From NCBI GenBank assembly GCA_947498765.1, contig CANMLG010000037.1:1-38926 (forward strand): 38,926 nt of DNA, read 5' to 3'. The position numbers and the translations under genes were made by a program. Below the pieces are notes generated by a model. It was not told where the DNA came from. It worked only from the letters and a program-made list of their open reading frames with translations, and did not search any database. The DNA is from an uncultured Aquimarina sp. (GTDB lineage: Bacteria > Bacteroidota > Bacteroidia > Flavobacteriales > Flavobacteriaceae). This document shows, in pieces, positions 1-12,800 of the stretch. Numbering within the stretch: the first letter of the stretch is position 1; each line of letters starts with the position of its first letter.

Positions 1-222
1 GCTAAAAAAGCAGAAGAAGCACGTATAGCAGAAGAGAGAAGAAAAGCAGAAGAGGCAGCACGTATAGCTGAGGAAAAGCGTTTAGCTGAAGAGGCACGAT
101 TGGCTGAAGAAGCTAAAAAAGCAGAAGAAGCACGTATAGCAGAAGAGAGAAGAAAAGCAGAAGAGGCAGCACGTATAGCTGAGGAAAAACGTTTAGTCGA
201 AGAGGCTCGTTTGGCTGAAGAG
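1..222. repeat. Two tandem copies of a 111-bp in-frame repeat
   Basis: Bases 1-111 and 112-222 are near-identical copies. The first 77 bases of each agree exactly, and only a few substitutions follow, including one Ala-to-Val change. Each unit encodes 37 residues, made of five hexads and one heptad of the AEEARI type. The array may continue upstream of the window. Such a near-perfect duplication suggests recent unequal recombination or slippage that keeps the reading frame. Confidence 0.9.
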
Positions 223-819
223 GCACGTATAGCCGAGGTGAAACGTTTGGCAGAAGAAGCCGCTAGAAAAGCAGAAGAAGCACGTATAGCAGAAGAAGCA
301 CGTATAGCTGAAGAAGCCAGATTGGCAGCAGAGGCACTTAAAAGAAAAGCTACATTAAAGCAGGTTACAAAAACAGTAGAAGACAAGAAAAAGAACACTG
401 CCGAATTAAAGCGTGTAACGAAAGTGCTTAAGGATGAGGATAAAAAAGAAGAGAGAAGAAAAGCCGTACAAGCAGCTTTAAAACGTACTACCACAACAGT
501 AAAAAAAGAGGGTGGTGGAATCATAAGAAAAACAACCAAACAAGAAGGATCTGGAGATAGTGATTCTAACTCCAATGGTATGGGTTTTAATGAGCTTACA
601 CCGGATGATTTAAAGGGTGATTATTTTCTTAAAGAATTGTTTATCAGTCCTAAAATGGAGATATCTAATGTAAATATTTTAGATGTAATTAACTCGCTGG
701 TTGTTTCGGATAATAGTGCTAGTGATCGACAAACAGAAAAATTAATCGATCTAAACAAAAAGAACAAGGTGTTGCTAAAAACTAAGCTGAAAGTTGTTAA
801 AACTTCAGATCAAGAATAA
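1..819 (+). CDS. Helical repeat protein of unknown function, 5' end outside the window
   Basis: The frame is open from base 1, so the gene starts upstream and 272 codons are visible. A TTG at position 100 could be read as a start, but it lies inside the repeats and the same pattern continues before it, so I do not use it. Residues 1 to about 105 are hexads of the type AEEARI/AEEKRL interrupted by heptads (AEEAARI). They alternate Glu pairs with Arg/Lys and Ala, as in TolA-like helices or single alpha-helix domains. A basic Lys/Thr-rich stretch follows (KRTTTTVKK), then a Gly/Ser/Asp linker (GSGDSDSNSNG), then about 75 residues with no recognised fold that begin NELTPDDLKGDYFLKELF. No membrane segment is visible in this part. 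It ends 76 bp before the giant adhesin gene on the same strand, so shared transcription is possible. A role in the surface locus is only inferred from position. Confidence 0.8.
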   Translation, partial: AKKAEEARIAEERRKAEEAARIAEEKRLAEEARLAEEAKKAEEARIAEERRKAEEAARIAEEKRLVEEARLAEEARIAEVKRLAEEAARKAEEARIAEEARIAEEARLAAEALKRKATLKQVTKTVEDKKKNTAELKRVTKVLKDEDKKEERRKAVQAALKRTTTTVKKEGGGIIRKTTKQEGSGDSDSNSNGMGFNELTPDDLKGDYFLKELFISPKMEISNVNILDVINSLVVSDNSASDRQTEKLIDLNKKNKVLLKTKLKVVKTSDQE

Positions 820-895
820 ATTCGTAAGATTTTTTTTACCATATTACAATTTTGTGTTGTAAATTGAAGTCCCCAAACTTTAAAAGTGTTGACCT

Positions 896-3800
896 ATGGA
901 AAAACATTTACTCAAATTAAATAGTAAATTATTAAGTTTATTATTATGTCTACTTGTTCAGAATTTATATTCTCAAGAAGTTATCCCTTTAACAACAAGA
1001 GCTGGTTCAGAAGTCACACTTCAGGGTGATATGGCAATAACTGGAAATAGTATTTTGGGAGTTCAGGGAGATTTTAATGGTACTTTCTTTAATGCTGATG
1101 ATGCTTTTAATATAAGCAGTAATAATGGTCAAGGGCAAAGGCGAGGTTACATTGACATAGATAGTAACAACTTTTACAGAAATAATTTAGATGCTGATCC
1201 TAATACACCAGGAAGGCAATCTCTGTTTAGTAATGGGTTTTTAGCTAATAATTCTGAATCTACTTTTAGTGGATCTGTAAATACTTTTGGTTCACCCGAT
1301 TCATCATCATCATGTAGCGCAAATGAAAATGGAACCTTTAGTTCAAGCTCAGCTTTTTTAGAATTAAATGCAAATTGTTCTACTGTTAAAAAAGCCTTTT
1401 TATATTGGTCAGCAGCTTATTCAGGGGAAAGTAGAGAAGATAATAATATTTTTTTACAAAGATTAAATTCTTGTGCCGAGGGAGGAACTATCAGTAGTGC
1501 TAGTGATAATGTTGTAGTTGCAGATTTTACAGAAATAAAAATATTGCCTCCCATGGCAGATAATTACTATGATATTAGTGCAAACCCAGCCAATACTACT
1601 GGGAATCCTAATGGAATTCAATTAAAAGCCGAGGTTATCATCGATGGACTTCGAAATTCCCCATACAATAATGTAATACCAAGAGCGTCAGGAGGAGGTA
1701 ATCCAGGAGATAATATTAAAGATGAACCATATGTTTGTATTGCAGATGTAACAGAAATTTTTGAAACATTACAAAATGCAGGAGATCCAGTAACAGGTTT
1801 TTGGACAATTGCAAATATGAGAGCTACAACTGGAAGAAGAAATCCACAAGGTTTAACTGGAGGATGGACACTAGCAGTTATTTATGAGGATTTAAGGCCA
1901 TCTGTAACTAATAAATTATTTTCATTTTATGATGGTTTTAGTGTTATTTCTAATGGAGATACACCTGTTTCATTTGATACACCTACATTCCAGACTATAC
2001 CTAACGGGCCTATTAATGCGTGGTTAGGAGCAGCAAGTTTAGAAGGAGATAGGAGACTTAGTGGAGATAGTTTTTCTATTGAAACACAAACAACTTTATT
2101 AAATCCTAGAGGAGGAACATCAGGGCCAAATGACCCTCCTCTTTCAGCAATACCTTTAAGAGAAGGCCCCACGGACAATAGTAGAAACTTTTTTAATAGT
2201 ACAATTACCGGTCTTAATGCAAATACGTTAAAATGGCCAAATTCTACAAATACGTTAGGCTATGATACAGATCATTTTCAATTGATTAATAATAACAATA
2301 GAATTTTAAATAATGGGAATACTTTTTCGGGTGGACAAACTGATACACAAGCAAGATTTTATCTAAGTACTAATAGAGATAGTTATTATAACTTTTTTAC
2401 AGCATTTGCGGTTGAGGTTATTGCACCTGATGTAATAGTATTAAAACAAGCTAGAAATGCAGATACTGGAGCATTGTTGGCAAATAATGAAATTGTAGAT
2501 TTTGGTCAAGAGATTATTTATGAAATGACTATCCGTAATTTAGGGAATGATATTGCGGAAAATATATTATTTGAAGATTTGTTGCCGGGTAATACGGAGT
2601 TATTAAACAATCAATTTACAGATGCTAGTGATTTTTCAGGCTTTGATGTGCCAGTTCCTAATGTGCAAATTACTAATGAAACCATCACAGATAGAGCAGG
2701 TATTACATATAATACAAGGAATATTCAAATTAATATACCAGATCTTGGAGCCTTTGATTGTAACAATCAACCAAGTGATCCAGTAACTGGTATTACCATT
2801 GCAGATCCTGCTTGTGGGCAGGAAGTTACTATACGATTTAGAGTTAGAATTGTAGAGGAATGTGCTGGAAATAGAAATGCTTGTGTAGAGCGTGTAGAAA
2901 ATATAGCTTTTGCTTCATTTGACGGAAGGTTTAATGATAATAGAATAAATCAAAGAAATAGTGCTTTTGCTTTTGATAGTACCTGTGATGAAGCTCCTAT
3001 TGAAGGACCTACAGTTGAAATTACTCAAAAAAGAGAGCGATGTGAATCTCAAGTAACTGAAATTTGTACAGGAGCGCAAACCCTAACGGCAGCTTTAGGT
3101 TTTGATACCTATGTATGGTATTTTATACCTGGACCTATAGCAGATCAGAATAGTAATGGTATTATTGATGATGCCGACTTTGATATTACCGATGGGACGG
3201 AAGTGCGTAGATTTACTTCAACAGCTACTACACCAGCGGAAAATAGTTTTGAAGTAACAGAAGTGGGGTATTATATTGTTGATCAACTCAGGGAGCCGCT
3301 TTGTGCCAATTCGCGTCAAACATTTAATGTAGTCGATGGTTCGGAATTAATTGCCAATCCGTTTGAAGATACAACATTAAACCCTTCACGTCAAGATGCA
3401 TGTTCTGTTGATGGGGAACAGATTACTAGATTTATATTATGTAATACAGATTTAACCATAAATACAAACTATTCCGACGGAACCTCTTTAGTTTGGGAGC
3501 GTTTTGATGTGGGAAGTTGTACGCGTCCTGATGGTAATAATGATTGCCCTTTTATAGGCCCAGGCTGTACTTATACGGCTGTGCAATCATCAACTGTTGA
3601 TATTAGTGACCTTTCAACAAGTCAATTTGTAGTTAATGAAACAGCAAGTTTCAGATTAACCGTTACCGAGGGTGGTTGTACCAATATTTTTTATTTTAAT
3701 ACTACAAGAATAGATTCTAATTTATCATTAACAACGCCTACAGGTACCTTATGTGGTAATACAAATGCCACAGTGGCTGTTAATGGGTTAACAGTTGCTG

Positions 3801-6800
3801 GTGTAGGGGTGGATTATGAATTGGAATTACTAATACAGGATCCAAACAATGCCTCAAGTTTTATTTCTCAGGATACACAAGTGGCTAGTGATGCTGATTA
3901 TGGTACATTCACTGTTAATAGACCTTCCCCTTTTAGAGAATTTGTAAATATTAGAGTTACAGCAACACCAGATTTATCCCCTGGAACCGATGCTAGTGCC
4001 TGTACATTTACATTTAATGAAACGATTCGTTTTGGGAATCCATCCATTGAAGTTTTTGAATTTAGTAGAGAGCCTTCATGTGGAGTAGATCAGCCCGTTA
4101 CCACTTTTGATGATACGTTGGCAGATATTTTAGTAAGAGCTAATCCAGGGCTGCCAAATTATTTTTTCCAATTGATTAATACCAATGGGACACCTAGTTT
4201 AGCAGATGATGTGGTGGTGGCTACTGAAAATACAACCAACAGACAGTTTGCATTTACCAATGTTGATCCTGAAATTGAATATAAGATAAGAGTTTTTGCC
4301 AATAGTGAGGCAGCTTCATTGCCTACGGTAGCATTAAATACATCTCAATGTCAGGTTGAAGCAGGTCCAATAAGCACTAGTCCATTGCCAACATTTACGG
4401 CTAATTATTCTATACAAAAGCAAATTACATGTACGCCTGGTGAAATTTTAATAAGCATTGCATCATCTGATCCAACTTTTGATTTAAGTACAGTGAACTT
4501 TGATTTAAATGCGGTAAATACTACAACCAATACTACTACACGTATAATCGGAGGTACAGGCGCATCAACAACATTACAAATAAACGATATAAGTCAACAA
4601 CCAGCACCTGTAACCGAAGGAGATCCTTCATCAATACCAGATGATGGTACAAATTATATAGATATTGATAGTTTTGATCAGTTTTCATTGGTTGTATTTG
4701 TTTCAAGTACCTGTACTAATGTGCCTATTACACTCACAAATACCTTTACAGCTTATGAAGGTATTCAATTAGCAGAAGATGTAGTAGAAGATATTGACTG
4801 TGATGGGGATACTGATGGAAGTATTTCGGTGACGCCACAACAAGCAGATGGTTCGGCTTATCCTTCGGGAACTAGTCTGGTGTATGAACTAATTTCTGGA
4901 CCAGCAACACTTGATGCGTCGCGTTTAAATGTAAGGCAAGCTGATCGTTTATTTACCAATCTTTCTTCGGGGGATTATGAAATTATTGTGACCGATATTA
5001 CCAATGCGACAGATGAGTGTCCGTCGGAACCCATAACAGTAACGATAGATGCAGCAAATCCATTAAGTGTTCCGGTAATTACGGCTACGCCTTATACATG
5101 TGAAAACCAAGCTACCACCCGAGGAACTATAAGTATTAGCGGTGGAGCAGCGGTTGATGTGGGTGGAGCTACTCCGTATGCGGAATTTAGATTGTTTAGA
5201 GATGATTTGGATACAACTAACCCGCCTAATCCTATACAAGTTGCTACAAGTACAGACCCGAGTTTGGCTTTTGAAAATTTAATAGAAGGATCGTATACTT
5301 TAATTGTTGAAGATGCGAATGGTTGTTTATCAGAAGCTTCATTAGCTGTCGAGATTGCACCATTATCCATAGTTACTTTTGGAACTCCAACAAATCCAAC
5401 ATTAACCTGTGATAAAGAAACCGCTACGGTACAAGTAATGGCCACTGCTGATAATGGCGATACCATTGAAGGTTATCGCATTAAAACGTCGAATCCAAGC
5501 GGAACACCTACAACGCCAGTTCCTGTAACTTCTACATTTGATAATACTACCGGAGAGTTTGAATTACCAGAAGGAAGTTATACCATTGAGGCAAGAAGTG
5601 CAATTTCTCTTTGTGTGGAAGAAATAGATGTTACCATTGAGCCATTGGTTAGTATTACAAGTACGCAGCCTGCAACAATTAATACAACTTGTCAAGGAGC
5701 TACGGATGGTTCAGCAACAACTAGTGTGTCAGGTTTTGACACAAGTGTAGGCTATACTTATGTGCTTACCCTATTAGATAATTCAGTTACACCGGCAGGT
5801 AGAACCGAGATAAGTAATGTATCTGCCGAACTAAATGGAGCATTATCATTTACAGGTTTAGCGGTTGGGGATTATGAATTGGTAGTAACGGATACCCAAA
5901 CTAATTGTGATGAAACAGAATTGTTTAGCATTGGTGAGCCAGCAACAAGGCCAGTAGTAACTTTTACACCTGGAAATTTCAATTGTGCTACGAAACAATT
6001 TAATATTAGGGTTTCAGGTTCTGGTGGAGTGCCAGGAGCTTATCAGTTTCAGTTAGATGACCCCGCGACAGCTGTTGTTGAATTTCCTTTTCAAATAGAT
6101 AGAAATTTTAATTCAATTCCAACTCCAACAACTACTTCGTTGACTTATTCATTAAGCATCAGAGATGTTAATGGATGTATAGGAGATCCAGTGGATGTTA
6201 CTATTGACCCTGCAACAGATTTGGATGCTGAAATTAATATTAGTGAATCTAATTTTTGCTATACTGGGACAACTGATGCAAGTATTGTAATTGATATATT
6301 ATCAGGGTCACCTCCTTTTAGGTATAGAAGAGTAGGTGAAACAAGAGTTAATAATATAATGGGAACAAAGTTTACGGTTGTTTATGATGCCCCTGGAACA
6401 TATGAAATAGAAATTATAGATAGGGCTAATCAATTATGTCCACTACCTATAACTATAGAAATTAACGAGCCTTTAACAGTTTCAAATATTGTTCAAAATC
6501 AACCAGATTGTAGACCAGCAGGAGCGGTACCCAATACAGGAGCATCTATCAGTTTTGATGTTGCAGGTGGTGATGGTACATACACCTATGTATTACAAAA
6601 TACTTCAGGAGGTACAGATGCTTCGGGAGTAACCAATTCAGGAACAGCTACAGCTCCAGTATTTGCTTTTAATGATAGTTTTAATGGAGATACTATTGAA
6701 ATTAATGTAATTGATGGAGGTAATTGTGCTGTTGCAGCGCCAATTACATTTACACCTACCTATCCAGAAGCACCTGTTGTGTTAAGTGATAACACTACAC

Positions 6801-9800
6801 CAGTAAATTGTAGTGGTGATGATTCGGTTATTACATTAATACCCGCAGGTACGTTACCCGTTACCGCATACGAGTATAGTTTTGATGGAGGTACAAACTA
6901 TCAAGACGGAAATAATGAAGCCATAACTGTGGTAGGTACCGTTGCCGTGAATTATGTAATTAGAAATAGAGTGACGCAATGTACGGTGGCTGGTACCACA
7001 AATATTACAGCACCTGATCCTATTGTTGAAGTGAGTAGAAATATCACTCCTGTAAATTGTGATCCAGTAACCTTAGGAAGTTTTGAATTAACCATCTCTG
7101 GTGGAACAGCTAACTATACCTATGAATTGTTTAATGACATGGGTACAAGTCTTGATGTTCAATCAGGTTTAGGAACAACGGTAACCTTTAATAATTTAGA
7201 TATTGGAAGTTATTCTATAAGAGTAACGGATGCCAATAATTGTACTAATGAAAATCCTATTCAATTTATAATCCCACCAACGCCAAGGGTGGATATTACT
7301 AGAATTAGAACCTTAGCAAATTGTGTAGATGGAGTAACCGTGTTTTTCCAAATTGAAGCCATCATGGGCTTAGCAAATCCTGATTTATTTAGAATTTCTC
7401 CTTTTTCGTTGGATGTTGCTAGTCATGTATTCCCATCGGCTCCTGGTGATAATATAGCGAGAAGTGGTGATTCGGATTTCCCGATAGTAAATATACCTGC
7501 TGAAGTAATTGCTGCACCTGGATACGACCCAGCAGAATTTGTATATAGAATATCAAACCTAGACTTTGATATTTCTTATTCAATAGGAGTAATTGATGAT
7601 GCTACAGGATGTTCATCATCTTCGTCAACTGTTCCCGAGCCATCACCAAACGTTACTATAAATAGTCTTATACCTACACCAACTGGAGCGTGTAATCCTA
7701 ATTCAGGTTCAGTAACAGTTAATTTTAATGTAAGCGACCTTACAAGTGTAGGAGAAGATTTTAACATAGAGGTATTTAGAGTTTCTGATGGGGCTTTAGT
7801 AAGTCCTACACCAACAGTAGTCGTAACTTCTGCAACAGCAACAAATAATGAAGCTACCGTTACAGGTATTCCTGAGGGTATTTTAAGAATTAGAGTACAA
7901 CAAGTTACTGGAGGTAGTGTGTGTAATGCTACTCAGGAGTTTAATGTAGGTAGAGCAACACCACTAGAAGGACCTTTTATTGTAAATAATGTAAATGCAA
8001 ACTGTAACACCGATGCACAAATTGAAGTACGAACATCTGGGGGTCAGCCTCCTTATGAATACAGAGTAATTGCGAATGGAGCTGCTGCACCAAATGCAGC
8101 AAGTAGTTTCCCGCTTTCGAGTAGTTTTAGTATAGCTATTGATGATCCTCGTATTGTGGGTGGTGAAGTTGATGTATATGTTAAGGATGTTAATGGATGT
8201 GTTTCAGGTCCTTTAGATGTACCCATTGAAGAAGACCCAGCTCCAATATTAAATGTAGCAGCTTTTAGTGCCGATGAATGTAATGAGACAGGACCATTTA
8301 CAGTAAACTTTACTATTGAAAATTACGATCCTAACCCTAGACCGACAGTAACTCAAACTTATGATTTAAGTGTTAATGGTTCGCCCATAACATATACCAC
8401 TACGGGAACTACAGCTACAGAATTAATGGGTACGTTCCAAGTAACTTCGAGACAGCCTTATACGGTTGAAGTTGCAGGAAGCTTACACCCTACGTGTACC
8501 GATACGGATAGTTTTAGAATATTTGAGCGTTTGGTAGTGGATACAAATTTAGCAGAACCCGATTGTGCGAATGAAATAGCAACAATTACAACTGATGTTA
8601 GTAATGGTTTTGCAGGAGTGCCTACCCGAAGTTTAACTTACGAGTTGGTAGATGCCGCTAGTCCTGCAACAATTTTAGCCACACAAACCACAGCGAGTAC
8701 TTCGGTAACATTTACTAGTGGCACGGGTAGCCCCGTATTAGCTTTACAAGCTGGAATTACTTACGAAGTTCGTGTTACAGATACGTTTGATCCTTCTGCA
8801 GCAGCGCCAAGACTTTGTGCTGTAAGTGATTCTGATAGTAAAACAGCCATTACAAACCCAGTGTTAACAACTCCAGATACGCAACCGGTTAGTTGTGAGG
8901 GAACAGCGGATGGTGAAATTAAACTTAATATTGATGTTTCAGTACTTAGTGATACGCCTCCATTAACGTATCGATTATATGAATTTGCAACACAAGCCGA
9001 CGCTCAAGCTGCTATTACAGCTTCGAATGTGACTTCGGCAGGAACACTGGTAACTACAGTTGACGGTTTGGATGCCACTTTATTTACGCAATTAAAAGGT
9101 ATGCCTGTGTATTATGTACCAGTTTTAATTGCTACAAGTAGAAATTGTGAAATTACAGGTGCAGAAATTGGTTTAGAAAACCCTGTAAACACTACTCCAG
9201 GCAATTTTACCATTACAGGCGTAGATGGGAAATGTGATGACTTAGATGATGCGAATAATTTTAGTGCCGAAATTGAAATTACGGTAACTTCGTTAGCACA
9301 GCCTACTTCTGCATATGTATACACTATTCCAGGAGTGATAAATTCGGAAACGGCTTTACCAGCAGTGGGTACTATGATTGAAGTTTTAGTGGGGTCGGAT
9401 GGTAATTTTCCAACCACCTATAATGTGTTAATTAGAGATACAAGTACAACTTGTGATCCAATAAGTATACCCGTTGAAATTGCTCCATGTCCACCACCAG
9501 TACCATTACCACCACCATTAATAGTAGGTAATCCAGTGACAACGAATATTGATTGTACAGGAGATGCAGATGGAACAGTAAGTATAGCTATTTCAAGAGC
9601 AGATGGTGATCCTTTCATTTTTGATTATACCATAACTGGTGGAACGCCAAGTACTACAACAACGGTAACTGGACAAACTACTTCACCAATTAGCGAAACA
9701 GGATTGACTCCAGGGAGTTATACGATTAGTATTGTTGATAAATCGGATAGTCGAAGAGATGTTTTTGCAGGTACGGTAAACTTTACGATTACAGAACCAG

Positions 9801-12800
9801 ATTCATTACCAGACTTTACGTTTAGTCAAACAGCCTATGATTGTGTATCCAATACGGTAACTATTGTAGCTAATGCCGTTTCGGGTTCTGGGACACCAGA
9901 TGCCATGGGGAATTATACCTTTAATTTGGATGATGCCGCAACCGCAGCTAATCCAGATTTTACCAATACTACAGGAGTATTTGCTAATGTGCCAGCACCA
10001 ACAGTGCCTGGAGGTACAGCAATTACCTACCAATTAACAATGCTTGATGCCAATACTTGTGATACGGTAAAAGATGTGATGGTTGATCCGCAACCGCAAT
10101 TAGCAGCAACATTAAATACAGGATCGGTTTGTTTGCCAAATGGTACGACTACCGCTGATGCTGAAGTGGAAATTGCAATTACTAGTGGAACACCACCGTA
10201 TAGATATAGAAGAGTAGACACGGCAGTAGGAGCAACACCTACCACACCAGCATTTATTACTTTAGGTGCAGGAGAAACAGTAATAACTGATGTAGTTACT
10301 GCTGCGGGTAATTACGAATATGAATTAGTAGATGCGAATGGTTGTCCTTTTGTAATTCCATTCTCGGTAAATGATCCATTGTCATTAAATGGTCCAATTA
10401 GTAGAGTAGAACCAGATTGTATAGTACCGGCAGCTATGCCACAATTACGATCTAACGGAACGTATAATTTTACTGTACAAGGGGGTACAGGAACAGGAAC
10501 TTATCGTTTTGAAGTAGCACAAGGTTCAAGCCCAACTACTTTAGGAGCTTTTATTCCTTATACAAGTAGCTTCCCATTTATGGTAGATAGTACGCAAGAT
10601 GGCGTGTTTTTCCAATTTAGAGTATTTGATGGAAATGATTGTCCGTTGAATTTAGATCCTTTTGTGTTTGATTTCCCTGTGGCGCCAACGGCAACGGCAA
10701 CCGCTACAGATATTTTATGTGTGGGTGACTCGGGAGTAGCAACCATAACTCCTGCTGGAGGAATGCCTCCTTATACCTATAGTTATGATAATGGAACAAC
10801 ATATGTTTCAAGAAATACCTTAACTGAAATAGGTGGTACCTACGATTATATTGTACGTGATGCTAAAGGCTGTGAATTTAATGGTCAGGTAACTATTGAA
10901 GATCGATCGATCAGATTGAGTGGAACGCCAGTGATAACAGACATCACCTGTTCAGCGGGAGTACCTAGTACAAATAACGGTGCAATTGAAATTACTATTG
11001 TAGGTGGTGACAATTCAGGGTCTGGATTTACCTATACTTTATTTGATAATACTGGAGCAAATTTAGGAACACAAGTGATTCCTGATAGAACGGTTTCGTT
11101 CCCAATGTTAGAAGCAGGTACCTATAGTATTGAGGTTACCGATGCGAACCCTTGTGCGCCTGTGGTTATTGATAATTTAACTATTGAAACGATTACACCA
11201 TTAACCTTAACAGATGCTACATTTGATATTGATTGTACCTCACCAACAGTAGGGACACAAATGGTATTTTCAGTATTAGGAAATACAGGAACCATAACGA
11301 TAACCGATCCTAAAAATACAGTAGCTGGTTTTATTAATCCAACTACAAATACTACAGGCGGTGATAACATACACAGATTTGGGGATGCAGATTTTCCATC
11401 ATTCTTTGTACTTGCACCAACAACACCAGTTGCAGTAACAGATACTTTTTATGCTATTACAGGTTTGGATGCCAATACGACCTATACTATTTCTGTATTT
11501 GATAGTGGTGGAAGTGGATGTATTGCGCAAAGAGAATACACCACACCACCTTCGGGAGTATTGAATATTACCAATGTGAGTACGGTACCAGAATCGAGTT
11601 GTTTACCAAATTCTGGAAGTATCGAAGTTACCTTTGAAACCGATGCTGGTTCAACGGCTACAGATTTTGATATCGAAGTGTTGGATGGTTCCAACACAGT
11701 AATTGCTACAGGTACAGGTTCGCCAATTAATGTGCCTGGTACAGGTGTTAGAACAGGAATGGGTACAGTGACTGGATTAGGTGCAGGCGTAAATTATAGC
11801 GTACGTGTTACCGAATCGGGTAATATTTGTGGGGATTCACAAGCCTTTACGATTACTACGGCAGCACCATTGGGTATGCCAAGAGTAGATAGTCAGCAAT
11901 CAGTAAATTGCGATAGACCAACTAATGTTGAAATTGAAGTGAGTGCTACGGGTGGAATTATGCCTTATAGTTATGCAGTAGTCGCGGGTACAGATACCAC
12001 AACACCACCTGTGGCAGGAGCCTTTACTTTTGACGGGACCACACCTATAACTATTGATACTGCTACAGGAACGAGTTTGGATTGGGTACTTTGGGTATCA
12101 GATACCACTACATGTACTCCAACAGCAACAGCATTTACTATTGCTAATGATCCAACACCAGACTTAATAATAGATCCAGAATTCAGTATAGATCAGTGCG
12201 AAGATGGGCCAAGTTTTACCGTAAATGTGCGTGTTGATAATTACGACCCAGCTTTTGAGCCGTATACATTTACTATAGATGATGGAACATCAATAACAAC
12301 ACAAGCATTATTGAATTCTAACAGACCAGTACCAGGAGCAGTATCTGGATCTATTCCAACAGGTTTAAGTCTTACGGGTGAATTAGAAGTACCAAGAGGT
12401 ACATTTACGATAACCGTAGCTAATAAAGATAATTGTAATAATAGTGATTCAATAACAGTATTTGATGCCTTAAGCATAGTAGCTGAATTAGGCGATGTAC
12501 AATGTGATGATACTATTACTACTATAACCGCAGCAGTTACAGGAGGATTTACTGGAACAAGAAACTTGACTTATGAGTTGTTTGAAGCAGGAAATACAAC
12601 GGCAATCAATAGTCAAACCATAGCAGTTGATAATGTTACCTTTTCAGGAAGTGCATCTGGAGCAGCTTTAGCTGTAGATACTTTTTATACAATAAAAGTA
12701 ACGGATGATTACGGAGCAACTACTGGAGCGCCAATGTGTATGGTGACTTCGGATCCTGTACGTAAAGAAGCGATTAATAATTCAAGTTTAGCCCCACCAA

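Noticed and set aside
100..819. TTG at position 100 as the start of the first gene
   Set aside because: The frame and its repeats are open back to base 1, so the true start lies upstream of the window.
844..862. Small hairpin TTACAA/TTGTAA before adhesin A
   Set aside because: A 6-bp AT-rich stem is expected by chance in this composition. It is neither a terminator nor a convincing operator.
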